From assembly GCA_035530195.1 (NCBI GenBank), contig DATKVG010000194.1, positions 1-45,763 of the forward strand: a DNA stretch of 45,763 nucleotides. The letters run 5' to 3'. The translations under genes and the position numbers were made by a program. Origin of the DNA: JAPLKX01 sp035530195 (GTDB lineage: Bacteria; Hydrogenedentota; Hydrogenedentia; Hydrogenedentales; SLHB01). The notes beneath the pieces are model-generated. The model worked only from the letters and a program-made list of their open reading frames with translations, made no database searches and had not been told where the DNA came from. Below are positions 23,927 to 31,999 of the stretch, in pieces; within the stretch, counting starts at the first letter, position 1, and each line of letters begins with the position of its first letter.

Positions 23927-25599
23927 TGAAAAACGGCCGGCGAAAAAATAAGGCGTTGCGCAGGGTGCTGCTTCACGGCGCGCTTGTCGCCGGCTCGCTC
24001 GTATTTGCGGCGCCGTTTATCTGGCTCACAAGCACCAGCGCAAAAGTCGCCGACGAACTCTACCCGCCGCGGTGGGTGCCCCAAATGCCCGGCCGCGTCA
24101 TCGAATCGCCCTACATCGGTATCCGCGAAAACGAGCGGCCCGAACGACCGTTTCAAGTCACAAAAGAAGAGTGGGAACGCGCGCAACAGCCGGTGAGTAA
24201 AGCGATCGATTCGAGCCTCGACAAATTCGTGCCCGAACTGCCCGAGTACGTCCGGCCATGGCTGCACGAACCCGACGTGACCGCCAGCGTTTTTGCCAGG
24301 CTCGTGCGCCGCACCCCCGACGAGGTCTTTAAGCAGCAGACTGATGCCGTCGCGGCCTCGTTCGTGCAGGGCGTGTCCACGGAACTGATTTCGAGCGTGT
24401 TCGACGACGTGTACAGGCGCGTCGCCATGGGCGACACAATTTTCTACGGATGGGACGGGTCCATCGAGGATGCGACCATGAACAACCGGTTCCCGTGGAA
24501 GTCGCGCGACGAAAACGTCCGGCTCGTCGAGCGCACCGAGGGCATGCCGCAGGCCGTGCAGGAAGTCCATTACGATTTCCGCCCCGCCGACCGGTTCACG
24601 CTCACCGCGGAGTTCCCACTCCAGATGCCGCCCGAAAAGTTCAAGAAGGTCGTAGTCAGCCACCACTCCGACCGGTCTTGGCACGTGTTGTGGATGACGG
24701 TCGAGATGGCCGGCCGCAAATACAAATCGGTGCAGCCCGGCTTCCTGGGCAGCGACCGGTGGCAGGACATCGCCTGGCAAATCGAAAGCGACGCCGACAA
24801 AACCGCACGCACAAAAACATGGCTCCGCATGGAGGATCAAGGCCCGTCCGATTTCAACGAACCCGGCCGAATCTGGCTCACGCTCGAAGTACGACAGGCC
24901 AAAGGCATCATGGCCGCCTGGAACAAATACGCCAACAACTACCGCGAGGCCATGCGAATGGTGCCACTGAAAACCTACACATGGAACAGCGTCCTGCTGG
25001 TGTTGCTCAACGTCACCGGCCAAATCGTCGGCTCATCGCTGGTGGCGTACGCGTTCTCGCGCCTGCACTGGCCCGGCCGCGATTTCTGTTTCATCCTCGT
25101 GCTCGCCACCCTGATGGTGCCACCGCAGGTGACCATGATCCCCGTGTTCCTGATCTTCAAGAACCTCGGCTGGTACAATTCGCTCAAGCCGCTGTGGGTC
25201 GGCTCGTTTTTCGGCAGCGCGTTTTTTATCTTCCTGCTCCGCCAGTTTATGAAGGGTATTCCCGCCGACCTCGAAGACAGCGCCAAAATCGACGGCTGCG
25301 GCTACTTCGGCATCTACAGGCTCATCATCCTACCGCTGATCAAACCCGCACTCGCCGCCATCGGCATCTTCACCTTCATGGGAACATGGAACGACTTCAT
25401 GGGGCCCCTCATCTACCTCAACGACCAGGGACTCTACCCCCTCAGCCTCGGCCTCTTCGCACTCCAGGTGTTCCAGACCCAAAACTACGGGCTCATGATG
25501 GCCGCGTCCGTCCTGATGACGCTCCCCGTAGTCGTCCTCTTCTTCGCCGCCCAGCGCCAGTTCATCCAGGGCATCACCCTCACCGGCATCAAAGGGTAA
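23926..25599 (+). CDS. ABC importer permease (MalG type) with ~300-residue periplasmic insertion
   Basis: 557 residues, about twice the normal MalG length. The first helix is at ~14-35; residues ~40-340 form a soluble, mostly polar insert; the remaining five helices begin at ~350 (TYTWNSVLLVLLNVTGQIVGSSLVAYAFSRL). The EAA loop LEDSAKIDGCGYFGIYRLIILPL is near 450 and the C-terminus RQFIQGITLTGIKG is typical. Membrane topology puts the insert outside, next to the binding-protein domain of the partner. It contains a beta-rich part (~210-330) like a lectin or carbohydrate-binding module; this is inference. The start overlaps the partner's stop by one nt, so both are translated together. Confidence 0.9.
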   Translation: MKNGRRKNKALRRVLLHGALVAGSLVFAAPFIWLTSTSAKVADELYPPRWVPQMPGRVIESPYIGIRENERPERPFQVTKEEWERAQQPVSKAIDSSLDKFVPELPEYVRPWLHEPDVTASVFARLVRRTPDEVFKQQTDAVAASFVQGVSTELISSVFDDVYRRVAMGDTIFYGWDGSIEDATMNNRFPWKSRDENVRLVERTEGMPQAVQEVHYDFRPADRFTLTAEFPLQMPPEKFKKVVVSHHSDRSWHVLWMTVEMAGRKYKSVQPGFLGSDRWQDIAWQIESDADKTARTKTWLRMEDQGPSDFNEPGRIWLTLEVRQAKGIMAAWNKYANNYREAMRMVPLKTYTWNSVLLVLLNVTGQIVGSSLVAYAFSRLHWPGRDFCFILVLATLMVPPQVTMIPVFLIFKNLGWYNSLKPLWVGSFFGSAFFIFLLRQFMKGIPADLEDSAKIDGCGYFGIYRLIILPLIKPALAAIGIFTFMGTWNDFMGPLIYLNDQGLYPLSLGLFALQVFQTQNYGLMMAASVLMTLPVVVLFFAAQRQFIQGITLTGIKG

Positions 25600-25601
25600 G
25601 C

Positions 25602-25631
25602 GTATTCGGGTGACAAATACGCCCGAATAAC
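25602..25631. terminator. possible terminator hairpin after importer operon
   Basis: TATTCGGG (25603-25610) pairs with CCCGAATA (25622-25629) across an 11-nt loop, right after the permease stop. There is no T-run, so factor-dependent termination or a stability role is also possible. The rest of 25632-25843 shows nothing recognisable. Confidence 0.45.
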
Positions 25632-25843
25632 ACCTCCCCCCACCCAGACAGTCCGTGATAGCAGGAGTGCCGTTGACAACACGGAAGAAATGAACTGTAA
25701 TCCAGACAGGGCAGACGTTGAGTCGCGGGGGCAACTCCATACGTATAAGGAATATGGGCGGCTACCTGTTGGTTGTTAAGAGCAAAAGCACGATGGGCGT
25801 GCCACTGTAAGTTCAGGAAAAATAGTGAGAAGGGGTGCTTAAA

Positions 25844-26893
25844 ATGAAAACGATGTTGGGAGGTTACGTGTCTATCATGTTGATAGCCGTTATGGCCGGC
25901 CTGTTGCTGGGATGCCCAAAACAGCTAGAACTGATGGCGGATATGCAAAAAGCGGTCACCTTGGCACCACCCGGCGCTCAAGTGAATACACTCTATGCAG
26001 GACAAGACATGGCCGTTGGCATCGTAAGTACTTGGAATGACGCCAATTACGTCTATGTCGAATATCTACTCACGGAACCCGATTGGTATTTAACAGAGAC
26101 GCACTTGGCTGTCGGGTCAAGCCTTTCAGCTATTCCTCGCAACAAACCGGGAAACCCGAAAGTCGGGCATTTCCCGTATTCCGAGTCATACGATGTGGCT
26201 TCGATGACTGTCCAAGAGCTATACGCCGTGCCACTTAATTCGTGGGTGGCAGGCACGCAGTTAGTAATTGCGGCCCATGCAGCCGTTGTGAACGCAACCA
26301 TCGTCGAAGCACCTTACTACGCCTCCACGGCTCTGTATGCGTCGCAAGGAACGCTGAAAAATGGTAACCCTGTATTGCCCGAACGGTCCATTCCGGAAAA
26401 CGGGTTGGTGCAAGACTATACCGGCGGCACTGTGACTTTCTTCAGTATGGGCTTCGGGGGAGAAATCGAAGTCAGTTTCGATTGCCCGGTGATGAATGGC
26501 GAAGGGGATGACGTGGCTGTTTGGGAAGTCACCAACGGCACCTATCCGCCTGAAATCGTTGACGTCTACGGCAGCATGGCCGGCGAGCCTTACACTTATC
26601 TTGGGCAGGCGACCAACGGGCGCACGGCTCCGGCCTCCGGTGGAAGCATGATTACGATGGCCACCGTCGACCTCGGGCCGCTTCCGTACGCGACCTGGAT
26701 TAAGTTGGTGGATGTGAGCGACCCGACTCTGCATATCGCCACGGCCGATAGTTATGACCTGGATGGTATCAGCGCCATCCAAGACTGCATCCAGATCGAG
26801 ATGGACGAAACGGCGTGGGCGCAAGGCACTCGTTTTACGGATACTCAATGGGCTATGTACTTCATGTACACGGTTCAAGAGGACCTCGACTAG
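25844..26893 (+). CDS. putative surface lipoprotein
   Basis: 349 residues. The start MKTMLGGYVSIMLIAVMAGLLLGC is a lipoprotein signal with lipobox LLLGC, so the mature protein is lipid-anchored at residue 24. The second half resembles a cell-surface beta-sandwich: GGEIEVSFDCPVMNGEGDDVAVWEVTNG, DVYGSMAGEPYTYLGQATNG, then VDLGPLPYATWIKLVDVSDP and SYDLDGISAIQ. The first half is unrecognised. A-rich sequence and AGAAGGGGT precede ATG 25844; a GTG three codons earlier is less likely. Its base composition is visibly lower in GC than its neighbours, and it stands alone with its own strong terminator, which could mean recent acquisition. Confidence 0.75.
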   Translation: MKTMLGGYVSIMLIAVMAGLLLGCPKQLELMADMQKAVTLAPPGAQVNTLYAGQDMAVGIVSTWNDANYVYVEYLLTEPDWYLTETHLAVGSSLSAIPRNKPGNPKVGHFPYSESYDVASMTVQELYAVPLNSWVAGTQLVIAAHAAVVNATIVEAPYYASTALYASQGTLKNGNPVLPERSIPENGLVQDYTGGTVTFFSMGFGGEIEVSFDCPVMNGEGDDVAVWEVTNGTYPPEIVDVYGSMAGEPYTYLGQATNGRTAPASGGSMITMATVDLGPLPYATWIKLVDVSDPTLHIATADSYDLDGISAIQDCIQIEMDETAWAQGTRFTDTQWAMYFMYTVQEDLD

Positions 26894-26920
26894 AATCAGT
26901 CGCAGCGTAAGAAACTGCCT

Positions 26921-26953
26921 ATGCGAGGGAGCAGGATGCTCCCTCGCATTTTG
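26921..26953 (+). terminator. rho-independent terminator of the lipoprotein gene
   Basis: A perfect 13-bp stem (26921-26933 with 26937-26949), loop GGA, followed by TTTTG. It lies 28 nt after the lipoprotein stop and is the clearest intrinsic terminator in the window. Confidence 0.85.
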
Positions 26954-27159
26954 CGTTCTTGAGGCCGTAACCCGTCCGTTGAAGACATTCCCGCCGGTAG
27001 GTCCCACGGCTCATTATGGGCTTTACGTATTGGGGGTGCCGGCGCAGTTTTGAAATCAGGTTGAGGGGGGATAGGCCGTCCAGGCGCGGCCCACGGGGCC
27101 CGTTTGTGCGCCGCAGCGTCTGTTCGCCATAATGAGAGGAAAACTCGAGGGTACGGCTG

Positions 27160-27759
27160 ATGGAATATTCCGAGCGCGTGGTCGAAGCCTTTGCGCTGAT
27201 GTACGAGCTTCACCGGACTCAGCTCCGCAAAGGAAGCCGCACCCCCTACATCACGCACCTGCTTGGTGTGGCGTCTTTGGTCGGCGGGCACGGCGGCGAC
27301 GAAAACCAGTTCATCGCCGCACTCCTTCACGACGCCGTCGAAGACCAGGGCGGTCTCGATACGCTCGAACGGATCCGCGCCCAATTCGGCGACGATGTGG
27401 CCGGCCTTGTTCTTGCCTGTTCCGACGCCGACACCGATCCAAAGCCGCCCTGGCAGGAACGCAAAGACCAGTTCCTCGAATCGGTGCGCAACGCCGACGG
27501 CCGCGTCAAACTCATCGTCGCCGCGGACAAGCTCCACAACTCCCGCGAACTCGCCGGCCACCTCCTCGAACGCGGCCCCGAAGTCTGGAAAATCTTTAAA
27601 GCCGGCAAGGAACGCATGCTTTGGTTCCAGGCGGAGACCCTCAGGGCGCTCGAACAGGGCGGGTGGCGGCATCCCATCCTGCGCGAACTCAACGATGCCG
27701 TCGATATGCTCCAGCGCACCGCCGATCGCGTCGAGCGGGAGGCCGCGGAGGATCGCTGA
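27160..27759 (+). CDS. HD-domain hydrolase (SpoT/MESH1-like)
   Basis: 199 residues with the metal-dependent HD fold of the ppGpp-hydrolase type. Seen: LHRTQLRKGSRTPYITHLLGVA with H33, LLHDAVEDQGG with H57-D58 and E61-D62, and KLIVAADKLHNSREL with D124 and N128. This is the whole hydrolase signature in a stand-alone protein without synthetase, TGS or ACT parts. It may hydrolyse (p)ppGpp or another nucleotide; small HD proteins of this kind have varied substrates. GAGGGT precedes the ATG. The next gene starts inside its stop (TGATG). Confidence 0.85.
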   Translation: MEYSERVVEAFALMYELHRTQLRKGSRTPYITHLLGVASLVGGHGGDENQFIAALLHDAVEDQGGLDTLERIRAQFGDDVAGLVLACSDADTDPKPPWQERKDQFLESVRNADGRVKLIVAADKLHNSRELAGHLLERGPEVWKIFKAGKERMLWFQAETLRALEQGGWRHPILRELNDAVDMLQRTADRVEREAAEDR

Positions 27760-28175
27760 TGGCGATCAAATATGTGAGGGGAAAAAACGGCCGCGGCGGA
27801 CCTCCACACTCGTATGATCCACCCGGCTTGTTCGGATCCGGCGGCCGCGTTGACATCAAGTGGCGGCTCTTGTTCATCTACCTTGGCATCGGCGCGCTCG
27901 TGTTTGCGTTGTCGCTCGTGAATGTCCGCGACCGTCTCGATACGTTTGAAAATCAACCCACCTTGCGCGGCGTCGCCGCCCTAACCGCAAAACAAGACAA
28001 CACCGTGCTCGTCTTGGACGTCGAGGCCCTCCGCGCGACCTACAAGCCCGACCCGCAAACATTCGAGCGGCTGAAACCCGGCGACCATGTTGCCGTCCTT
28101 TATCAGCGCAGCCGCAACGGCCGCCAAATCCGAATACTCGAAGTCGGAACCGTGCCCATACCGGATCGCCTGTAG
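27759..28175 (+). CDS. single-pass membrane protein coupled to HD hydrolase gene
   Basis: 138 residues: a glycine/proline-rich N-terminus (~1-30), one transmembrane helix (~34-53, WRLLFIYLGIGALVFALSLV), and a small outside domain (~60-138) with beta pattern DNTVLVLDVEALRATY and GDHVAVLYQRSRNGRQIRILEVGTV. Family not recognised. The ATG overlaps the upstream stop, so it is translated with the HD hydrolase; a membrane anchor or regulator for it is one guess. A short perfect hairpin follows immediately. Confidence 0.7.
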   Translation: MAIKYVRGKNGRGGPPHSYDPPGLFGSGGRVDIKWRLLFIYLGIGALVFALSLVNVRDRLDTFENQPTLRGVAALTAKQDNTVLVLDVEALRATYKPDPQTFERLKPGDHVAVLYQRSRNGRQIRILEVGTVPIPDRL

Positions 28176-28195
28176 GGCCTACTTCCAAGTAGGCC
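28176..28195. terminator. possible terminator hairpin
   Basis: GGCCTACTT (28176-28184), CC, AAGTAGGCC (28187-28195): a perfect 9-bp inverted repeat directly after the stop. No T-run. Confidence 0.5.
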
Positions 28196-28277
28196 TTCAA
28201 GTCCCGCTTGCGCTTCCCGCATCAATCCAGTAGGCTGAGGCGCTTTGATTAAATGCAATACGAAGGGAGGAATTGAA

Positions 28278-29600
28278 ATGAAGCTGTACAGAAACGCTCT
28301 TTTGTCCTGTCTCATACTCTTGATTGCCGGCCTCGCGGCCGCCCAGGAAGAACTGGTCACGCCGGCCATCGTCGAAAACCCCGAAACCAAACTGTTGGAT
28401 CAGGAAGGCGCGGGAAAGTTGTACCAGGTCGGTGAGCACCTCGTGTGCGTCATGGAAGGCGCACCCGCCGAAATGGGATTCCAGCACGGCAGATTGCTCG
28501 CCAAAAGCATCCGCCAGATGATCAAGGAAGGATACATCCTCAAGGCCCTGTATGATCGCGGGTACACCGACGAGTATATCCTCACTCAATCGGCGCGGAT
28601 GGAAAAACATTTCCCGCCCGAATACGTCGAGGAAATGCAGGGGATCTTGAAAGGGATCCGCGCCGCCGGCGTCGACGACGTCCGCTATGAGGACATCCGC
28701 ACCGCCGTCACCAACGCCGAACTGTCCCACCACGGGCCCGACGCCCCGCCCGGATGTTCCAACTTCGCCGCGTGGGGAAAATGGACCACCGACGGCCGGC
28801 TCCTCCATGGCCGCAACCTCGACTGGAACATCGACCGAGGCGCGCAGGACGGCGCGGCTATCCTGGTGTGGCGGCCCAAGGGCGGCCGGCCCTTCATGAT
28901 GGTCGGATGGACCGGCGGCATCGGAAGCGTCAGTGGCATGAACGCGGACGGCATCACGTTCGGCGAGATGACCTCGAGTTCATCCGACGAAACATTCGAC
29001 GGCCTCCCGCTCATGCTGATGATGCGGCGCGTCCTCGAGAAAGCCCGCACACTCGACGAGGCCGTACAGATTGTCCGCACCTCGCTGCCCACCACCGGCT
29101 GGAATTTCATTCTCGGTGACGGCAAACTCCCCGACGCCCGCGCGCTCGAACGGGATGCCGCCGGCTGCGAAGTCTACGCACCCATGGATCCCAACGAAGG
29201 AGAACAAACCGGCCACTGGGCCATGGAAGACGCCGTCCGCAGAACCAACCATCCCATCGGGCTCGAGAAACTCAACAAACTCGCCGCACGGTTCGCACAA
29301 CGCCAGGGCATCCCAATCCCCGAAATCGAGGCCGCGATCCCGCTTCTCAAACAACAGAATAGCTGGCAGCGGTACGACTGGCTGGGCCGGCAGATTCAGG
29401 CGCGACCCGCCGGGATGGACGTCCCCCAGGCGCTCCAACTCCTGGCCAACGGGCCCGTCAAAGCCGGGTCCACGCTCCACTCCTGGGTGTTCGACCCCAA
29501 GAACAAGGCCGCATACGTCGCCATCGCCGGCAGCAACCCTCCCGCGCCCGCGTGGAGCCGCGCATACACCCGAATCGATTTGGCGCAATGGTTTAAATAA
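28278..29600 (+). CDS. secreted C45-type acyltransferase/autoproteolytic hydrolase (NTN fold)
   Basis: 440 residues: signal peptide (LLSCLILLIAGLAAAQ, cleaved near 22) and a C45 peptidase/acyl-CoA:6-aminopenicillanate acyltransferase-like domain. Seen: GFQHGRLLAKSI (~67-78), then PPGCSNFAAWGKWTTDGRLLHGRNLDWN, where C160 would become the N-terminal nucleophile after self-cleavage and R179-N-L-D-W is the conserved substrate-site strand. Next GGIGSVSGMNADGITFGEM and the C-terminal GSTLHSWVFDPKNKAAYVAIAG complete the fold. The family cleaves or transfers amide-linked acyl groups; phospholipase-B-like relatives exist. The start at 28278 has GGGAGG seven nt upstream. The intergenic DNA after it is rich in palindromes. 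Confidence 0.85.
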   Translation: MKLYRNALLSCLILLIAGLAAAQEELVTPAIVENPETKLLDQEGAGKLYQVGEHLVCVMEGAPAEMGFQHGRLLAKSIRQMIKEGYILKALYDRGYTDEYILTQSARMEKHFPPEYVEEMQGILKGIRAAGVDDVRYEDIRTAVTNAELSHHGPDAPPGCSNFAAWGKWTTDGRLLHGRNLDWNIDRGAQDGAAILVWRPKGGRPFMMVGWTGGIGSVSGMNADGITFGEMTSSSSDETFDGLPLMLMMRRVLEKARTLDEAVQIVRTSLPTTGWNFILGDGKLPDARALERDAAGCEVYAPMDPNEGEQTGHWAMEDAVRRTNHPIGLEKLNKLAARFAQRQGIPIPEIEAAIPLLKQQNSWQRYDWLGRQIQARPAGMDVPQALQLLANGPVKAGSTLHSWVFDPKNKAAYVAIAGSNPPAPAWSRAYTRIDLAQWFK

Positions 29601-29758
29601 CCTATTTGGAGTGCGGCCGGTCTTGGCGCGCTTGCCTGCCGCTTTTGAGGCTAACCGTTCAACAGAAAGCCGCGGCGAGCTCATCATCAAAGCCCAAAAA
29701 TCCAACTGAGGCGGCTAAGAAGCCGCAATCGACCAGTTTTCCCAGATCAACGTGCGGT

Positions 29759-29910
29759 GGGGTCGAGCTCCTGCTCGACCCCGCTTCCCGCCGCTGACCC
29801 AAGGTAGCATGGCGGTGGGGTCGAGCTCCTGCTCGACCGCAGCATCTAACCGCTGGCTGGGGTGCGTAAGCCACACCGCCGCCGCCGCACGGTCGCGCGG
29901 GAGCGCGACC
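29759..29910. repeat. three GGTCG-stem hairpins
   Basis: Stem GGTCGAGC with loop TCCT at 29761-29780 (10 bp including flanking GG/CC) and again at 29819-29838, then stem GGTCGCGC with loop GGGA at 29891-29910. The first two are preceded by the same GCGGTGG context; the third is followed by its reverse complement, so it is an inverted copy with a changed stem. Confidence 0.85.
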
Positions 29911-30003
29911 CCACCGCACCGCCTCCCATTACATCACCGCCCTATATCATTGCCTGGGCGACCTGCCGGAGCCCAAACTCGTGCACAAATTCTTGTGAGG
30001 AAC

Positions 30004-30040
30004 CTGTTTTATATAGCTTGAGTTGTTGCTCTTTTTTGGG
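30004..30040. repeat. AT-rich 37-bp sequence, left copy (recurs at 41389-41425)
   Basis: Fourteen identical bases CTGTTTTATATAGC, a nine-base variable centre and fourteen identical bases TGCTCTTTTTTGGG; 33 of 37 positions match the copy at 41389-41425 in the same orientation. The two copies flank the phage-derived operon and the reductase-like gene. Confidence 0.85.
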
Positions 30041-30286
30041 CTTTTTGACGGTTAGTCAGACGGCGGGAACGGGTAGAGTTTTGCGGAACAAGGGGGAATT
30101 AGTCCGAAGTTCCAGCGGATTAGGCGGACCTTCATATTTGCCTGCTCCCCTGTGTCCGGATCGAGTGTCTGCGCCAGCCGAAAGCGGAACGGCCAGTGGG
30201 TCAATTCTGTAGGTATGGGGGAGGATTGTCAAGGGAAGAAGGGGGAGCGGGAGAGTAAATCAGTGGACATTGTGGAGATGGTGGAC

Positions 30287-30313
30287 GTGCAGGCGAGACG
30301 CCCGCACCACAAT
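30287..30313. repeat. 27-bp repeat, inverted copy of 11282-11308
   Basis: Exact reverse complement of 11282-11308. Confidence 0.85.
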
Positions 30314-30334
30314 TCACACACACACAATTAAGAA

Positions 30335-30385
30335 TGGGACACCCCCCACAACGCGCGCTGGGAAGCGCGGGCAGGGGGTGTCCCA
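30335..30385. repeat. nested palindromic element, GGGACRCCCCCC family
   Basis: Outer arms TGGGACACCCCC and GGGGGTGTCCCA enclose an inner hairpin CGCGCT-GGGA-AGCGCG (30354-30369). It lies just 3' of the leftward reductase-like gene. Confidence 0.85.
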
Positions 30386-30403
30386 ACGGGTGTTTTTGAA
30401 CTT

Positions 30404-31360
30404 TTAAGCGCGCCAGGGTCGGGGTCGGGTTTTGTGTTTGTTGAAGATTTCGTGCGCTATCCGGACGTCTTCCCGGACCTGGAAGTCGAACATCCCCACG
30501 CAGAGGAAGTCGGCGCCGTTCTTGACCGCGTAGTCGAAACCTTCCCGGGCCGAGATGGCGCCGGCGCCGAGCACTTTGAATGCGATCCATGGGGTTTTCA
30601 CGCCGGCCATCACCTCGATGGTTTTTTTGGGTGTTTCATCAAACACGCTGTCGTAACGTTCGGCGGGCTTGGCCGACCAGTAGTTTTTGCTGTTGAATGT
30701 CTTCATATAAAAATCGGCGCCGACGCCGATCCGCTCGCATTCGACGATGACGTTGATTTCGTGGCAACTCACGCCGGCGATGCCGCCGCCTTTCTTGATT
30801 GTTTCGACGGCCTTGGCTATCTCGTCGACCTGGCCGGCGCGCACGAGTTCGTCGCCCATCTGGCCCGTGGTGAACACGCCGACGGCCCCGTTATCGAGCG
30901 ACCGGTTAATCTCGCCGGTCAAATCGGCAGGATTGGTAATCTGGGAGATCCACTGGATGTTTCCGCCTTCAACGTGCCAGTAAACGTTGAGCAGTCGCAG
31001 GGTGTCGTCATCGAGCTTGAGCATGGCGGTGTTGACGCCGTTGTCTTCGCACAACCGGAACGTCTCGAAAATTTTGTCGTCGGTGAAGTAGTACTTGAGC
31101 AACGGCGAGACGTAAATGAGGTCGCGGCTGTGTGCGTAGCCGCTGATGAGGTTGCCGCCGCAAATCAAGCGGCTGATCTCGATCTTGCCGACTTTGGCTT
31201 TGGGGAGGTTCGCGGCGGCGGGAGCCGGCCGAGTAGGCGCCGGTGGCCGTGTCGCGGCCTGTGCCAGCGCCATTTCTTCAAAACTGGCCACAAGACCCAT
31301 CCCGGAAACCGTGGCCGCGGATTGCTTCAGGAAGTCGCGGCGGTGGAGATCCTTTTTCAT
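30404..31360 (-). CDS. Tat-exported aldo/keto reductase-like TIM-barrel protein
   Basis: 318 residues. The N-terminus MKKDLHRRDFLKQSAATVSGMGL is a twin-arginine signal, followed by an Ala/Pro linker (~33-50). The body has TIM-barrel features: GKIEISRLICGGNLISGYAHSRDL, FRLCEDNGVNTAMLKLDDD, GAVGVFTTGQMGDELVRAGQVDEI, GIAGVSCHEINVIVECERIG, PWIAFKVLGAGAISAREGFDYAVKNGADFLCVGMFDF. The opening strand and the late GADFLCVGMFDFQV strand recall aldo/keto reductases, but the classic Asp/Tyr/Lys/His tetrad is not obvious. GGGAGGC precedes the ATG. It is the last leftward gene after the phage-derived operon; a palindrome and a hairpin lie between them, so it is likely a separate unit. Confidence 0.78.
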   Translation of the reverse strand: MKKDLHRRDFLKQSAATVSGMGLVASFEEMALAQAATRPPAPTRPAPAAANLPKAKVGKIEISRLICGGNLISGYAHSRDLIYVSPLLKYYFTDDKIFETFRLCEDNGVNTAMLKLDDDTLRLLNVYWHVEGGNIQWISQITNPADLTGEINRSLDNGAVGVFTTGQMGDELVRAGQVDEIAKAVETIKKGGGIAGVSCHEINVIVECERIGVGADFYMKTFNSKNYWSAKPAERYDSVFDETPKKTIEVMAGVKTPWIAFKVLGAGAISAREGFDYAVKNGADFLCVGMFDFQVREDVRIAHEIFNKHKTRPRPWRA

Positions 31361-31504
31361 GATTGCCTCCCATGTTCATTGCCAGCTATCTGAGGCAAGC
31401 TTACCGGATTAACGTTGCACGTGTCTATCAGGCGCAGGCGCCACCGCGCCTCTGGAGCATTCCTGAAGCGATGATCGAAGACACGAAGTCAGTTTCGCTC
31501 CAGT

Positions 31505-31526
31505 GAAGCGGCGAGGACGCCGCTTC
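31505..31526. repeat. hairpin with AGGA loop (same stem as 11347-11368)
   Basis: GAAGCGGCG-AGGA-CGCCGCTTC. On the plus strand a run of seven T follows at 31532, making it terminator-like in that direction, though no plus-strand gene precedes it. Confidence 0.75.
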
Positions 31527-31559
31527 GACGAGTTTTTTTGCACGACGCTTGGAAAAAAG

Positions 31560-31625
31560 TGGGGCACCCCCCACAACGCGCGCTAAGAAGCGCGGCGCTA
31601 AGAAGCGCGAGCGGGGGGTGTCCCG
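31560..31625. repeat. nested palindromic element with duplicated inner hairpin
   Basis: Outer arms GGGGCACCCCCCACA and GGGGGGTGTCCC enclose two inner hairpins: CGCGCT-AAGA-AGCGCG (31579-31594) and GCGCT-AAGA-AGCGC (31595-31608). It sits right after the last gene of the phage-derived operon (stop 31631, minus strand). Confidence 0.85.
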
Positions 31626-31630
31626 ACGGA

Positions 31631-31999
31631 TCAGGTGTTTTTGAGCTTCTTGACCTGTTTGGCGATGATCAGGTCGATGTATTCGGCGCCGAGCTCGCGG
31701 AGGACGTCGATGCCGCGGGTGCGGCCGAACTCGATTGCGGCTTCTCGTGCCCTTCGGCGCGCGAGCCTCATCTCTTCCTGCGTGAGCTTTCCGTCTTCCC
31801 GCGATTCTTTGATCGAGCGGACGTAGGTGCGGTAGGTGAGTTCAACGCCGGCCTCGAGGGCCTCGAGCGCTGCGCCGTACCGTTGATTCCTCGCCCTGCT
31901 GTAGAATTCGCTGGAGCGGAACGCCGTCCAAATCGAGCCGAGTAGGGCTGTCACCAGCGTCAAACCCAGACCCGAACCCAAATTTTCGACAATACTCAT
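31631..31999 (-). CDS. holin-like membrane protein, last gene of phage-derived operon
   Basis: 122 residues. One hydrophobic segment at the N-terminus (~8-27, LGSGLGLTLVTALLGSIWTAF) then a long charged helical part: YGAALEALEAGVELTYRTYVRSIKESREDGKLTQEEMRLARRRAREAAIEFGRTRGIDVLRELG. This resembles LLH-type phage holins, which have one membrane helix and a charged cytoplasmic helix. Holins open the inner membrane for particle release. No endolysin is encoded beside it. GGAGGG precedes the ATG. The position at the operon end, behind tail genes, fits a lysis role. Confidence 0.7.
   Translation of the reverse strand: MSIVENLGSGLGLTLVTALLGSIWTAFRSSEFYSRARNQRYGAALEALEAGVELTYRTYVRSIKESREDGKLTQEEMRLARRRAREAAIEFGRTRGIDVLRELGAEYIDLIIAKQVKKLKNT

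Larger units (their letters stand above)
29601..30403. other. long intergenic region rich in palindromes
   Basis: About 800 nt with no credible gene. It holds hairpins at 29711-29726, 29759-29782, 29819-29838 and 29891-29910, an AT-rich stretch at 30004-30050 whose core recurs at 41389, a 27-bp repeat at 30287-30313, and a nested palindrome at 30335-30385. It separates the C45 gene from the leftward reductase-like gene. The main elements are listed separately. Confidence 0.75.

Noticed and set aside
23908..25023. A 371-codon minus-strand frame under the second permease
   Set aside because: Antisense to the insert of the permease; no ribosome site or recognisable motif.
31505..31538. Rho-independent terminator for a plus-strand gene
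   Set aside because: The hairpin and T-run look right, but no plus-strand gene ends upstream; it is kept as a repeat.
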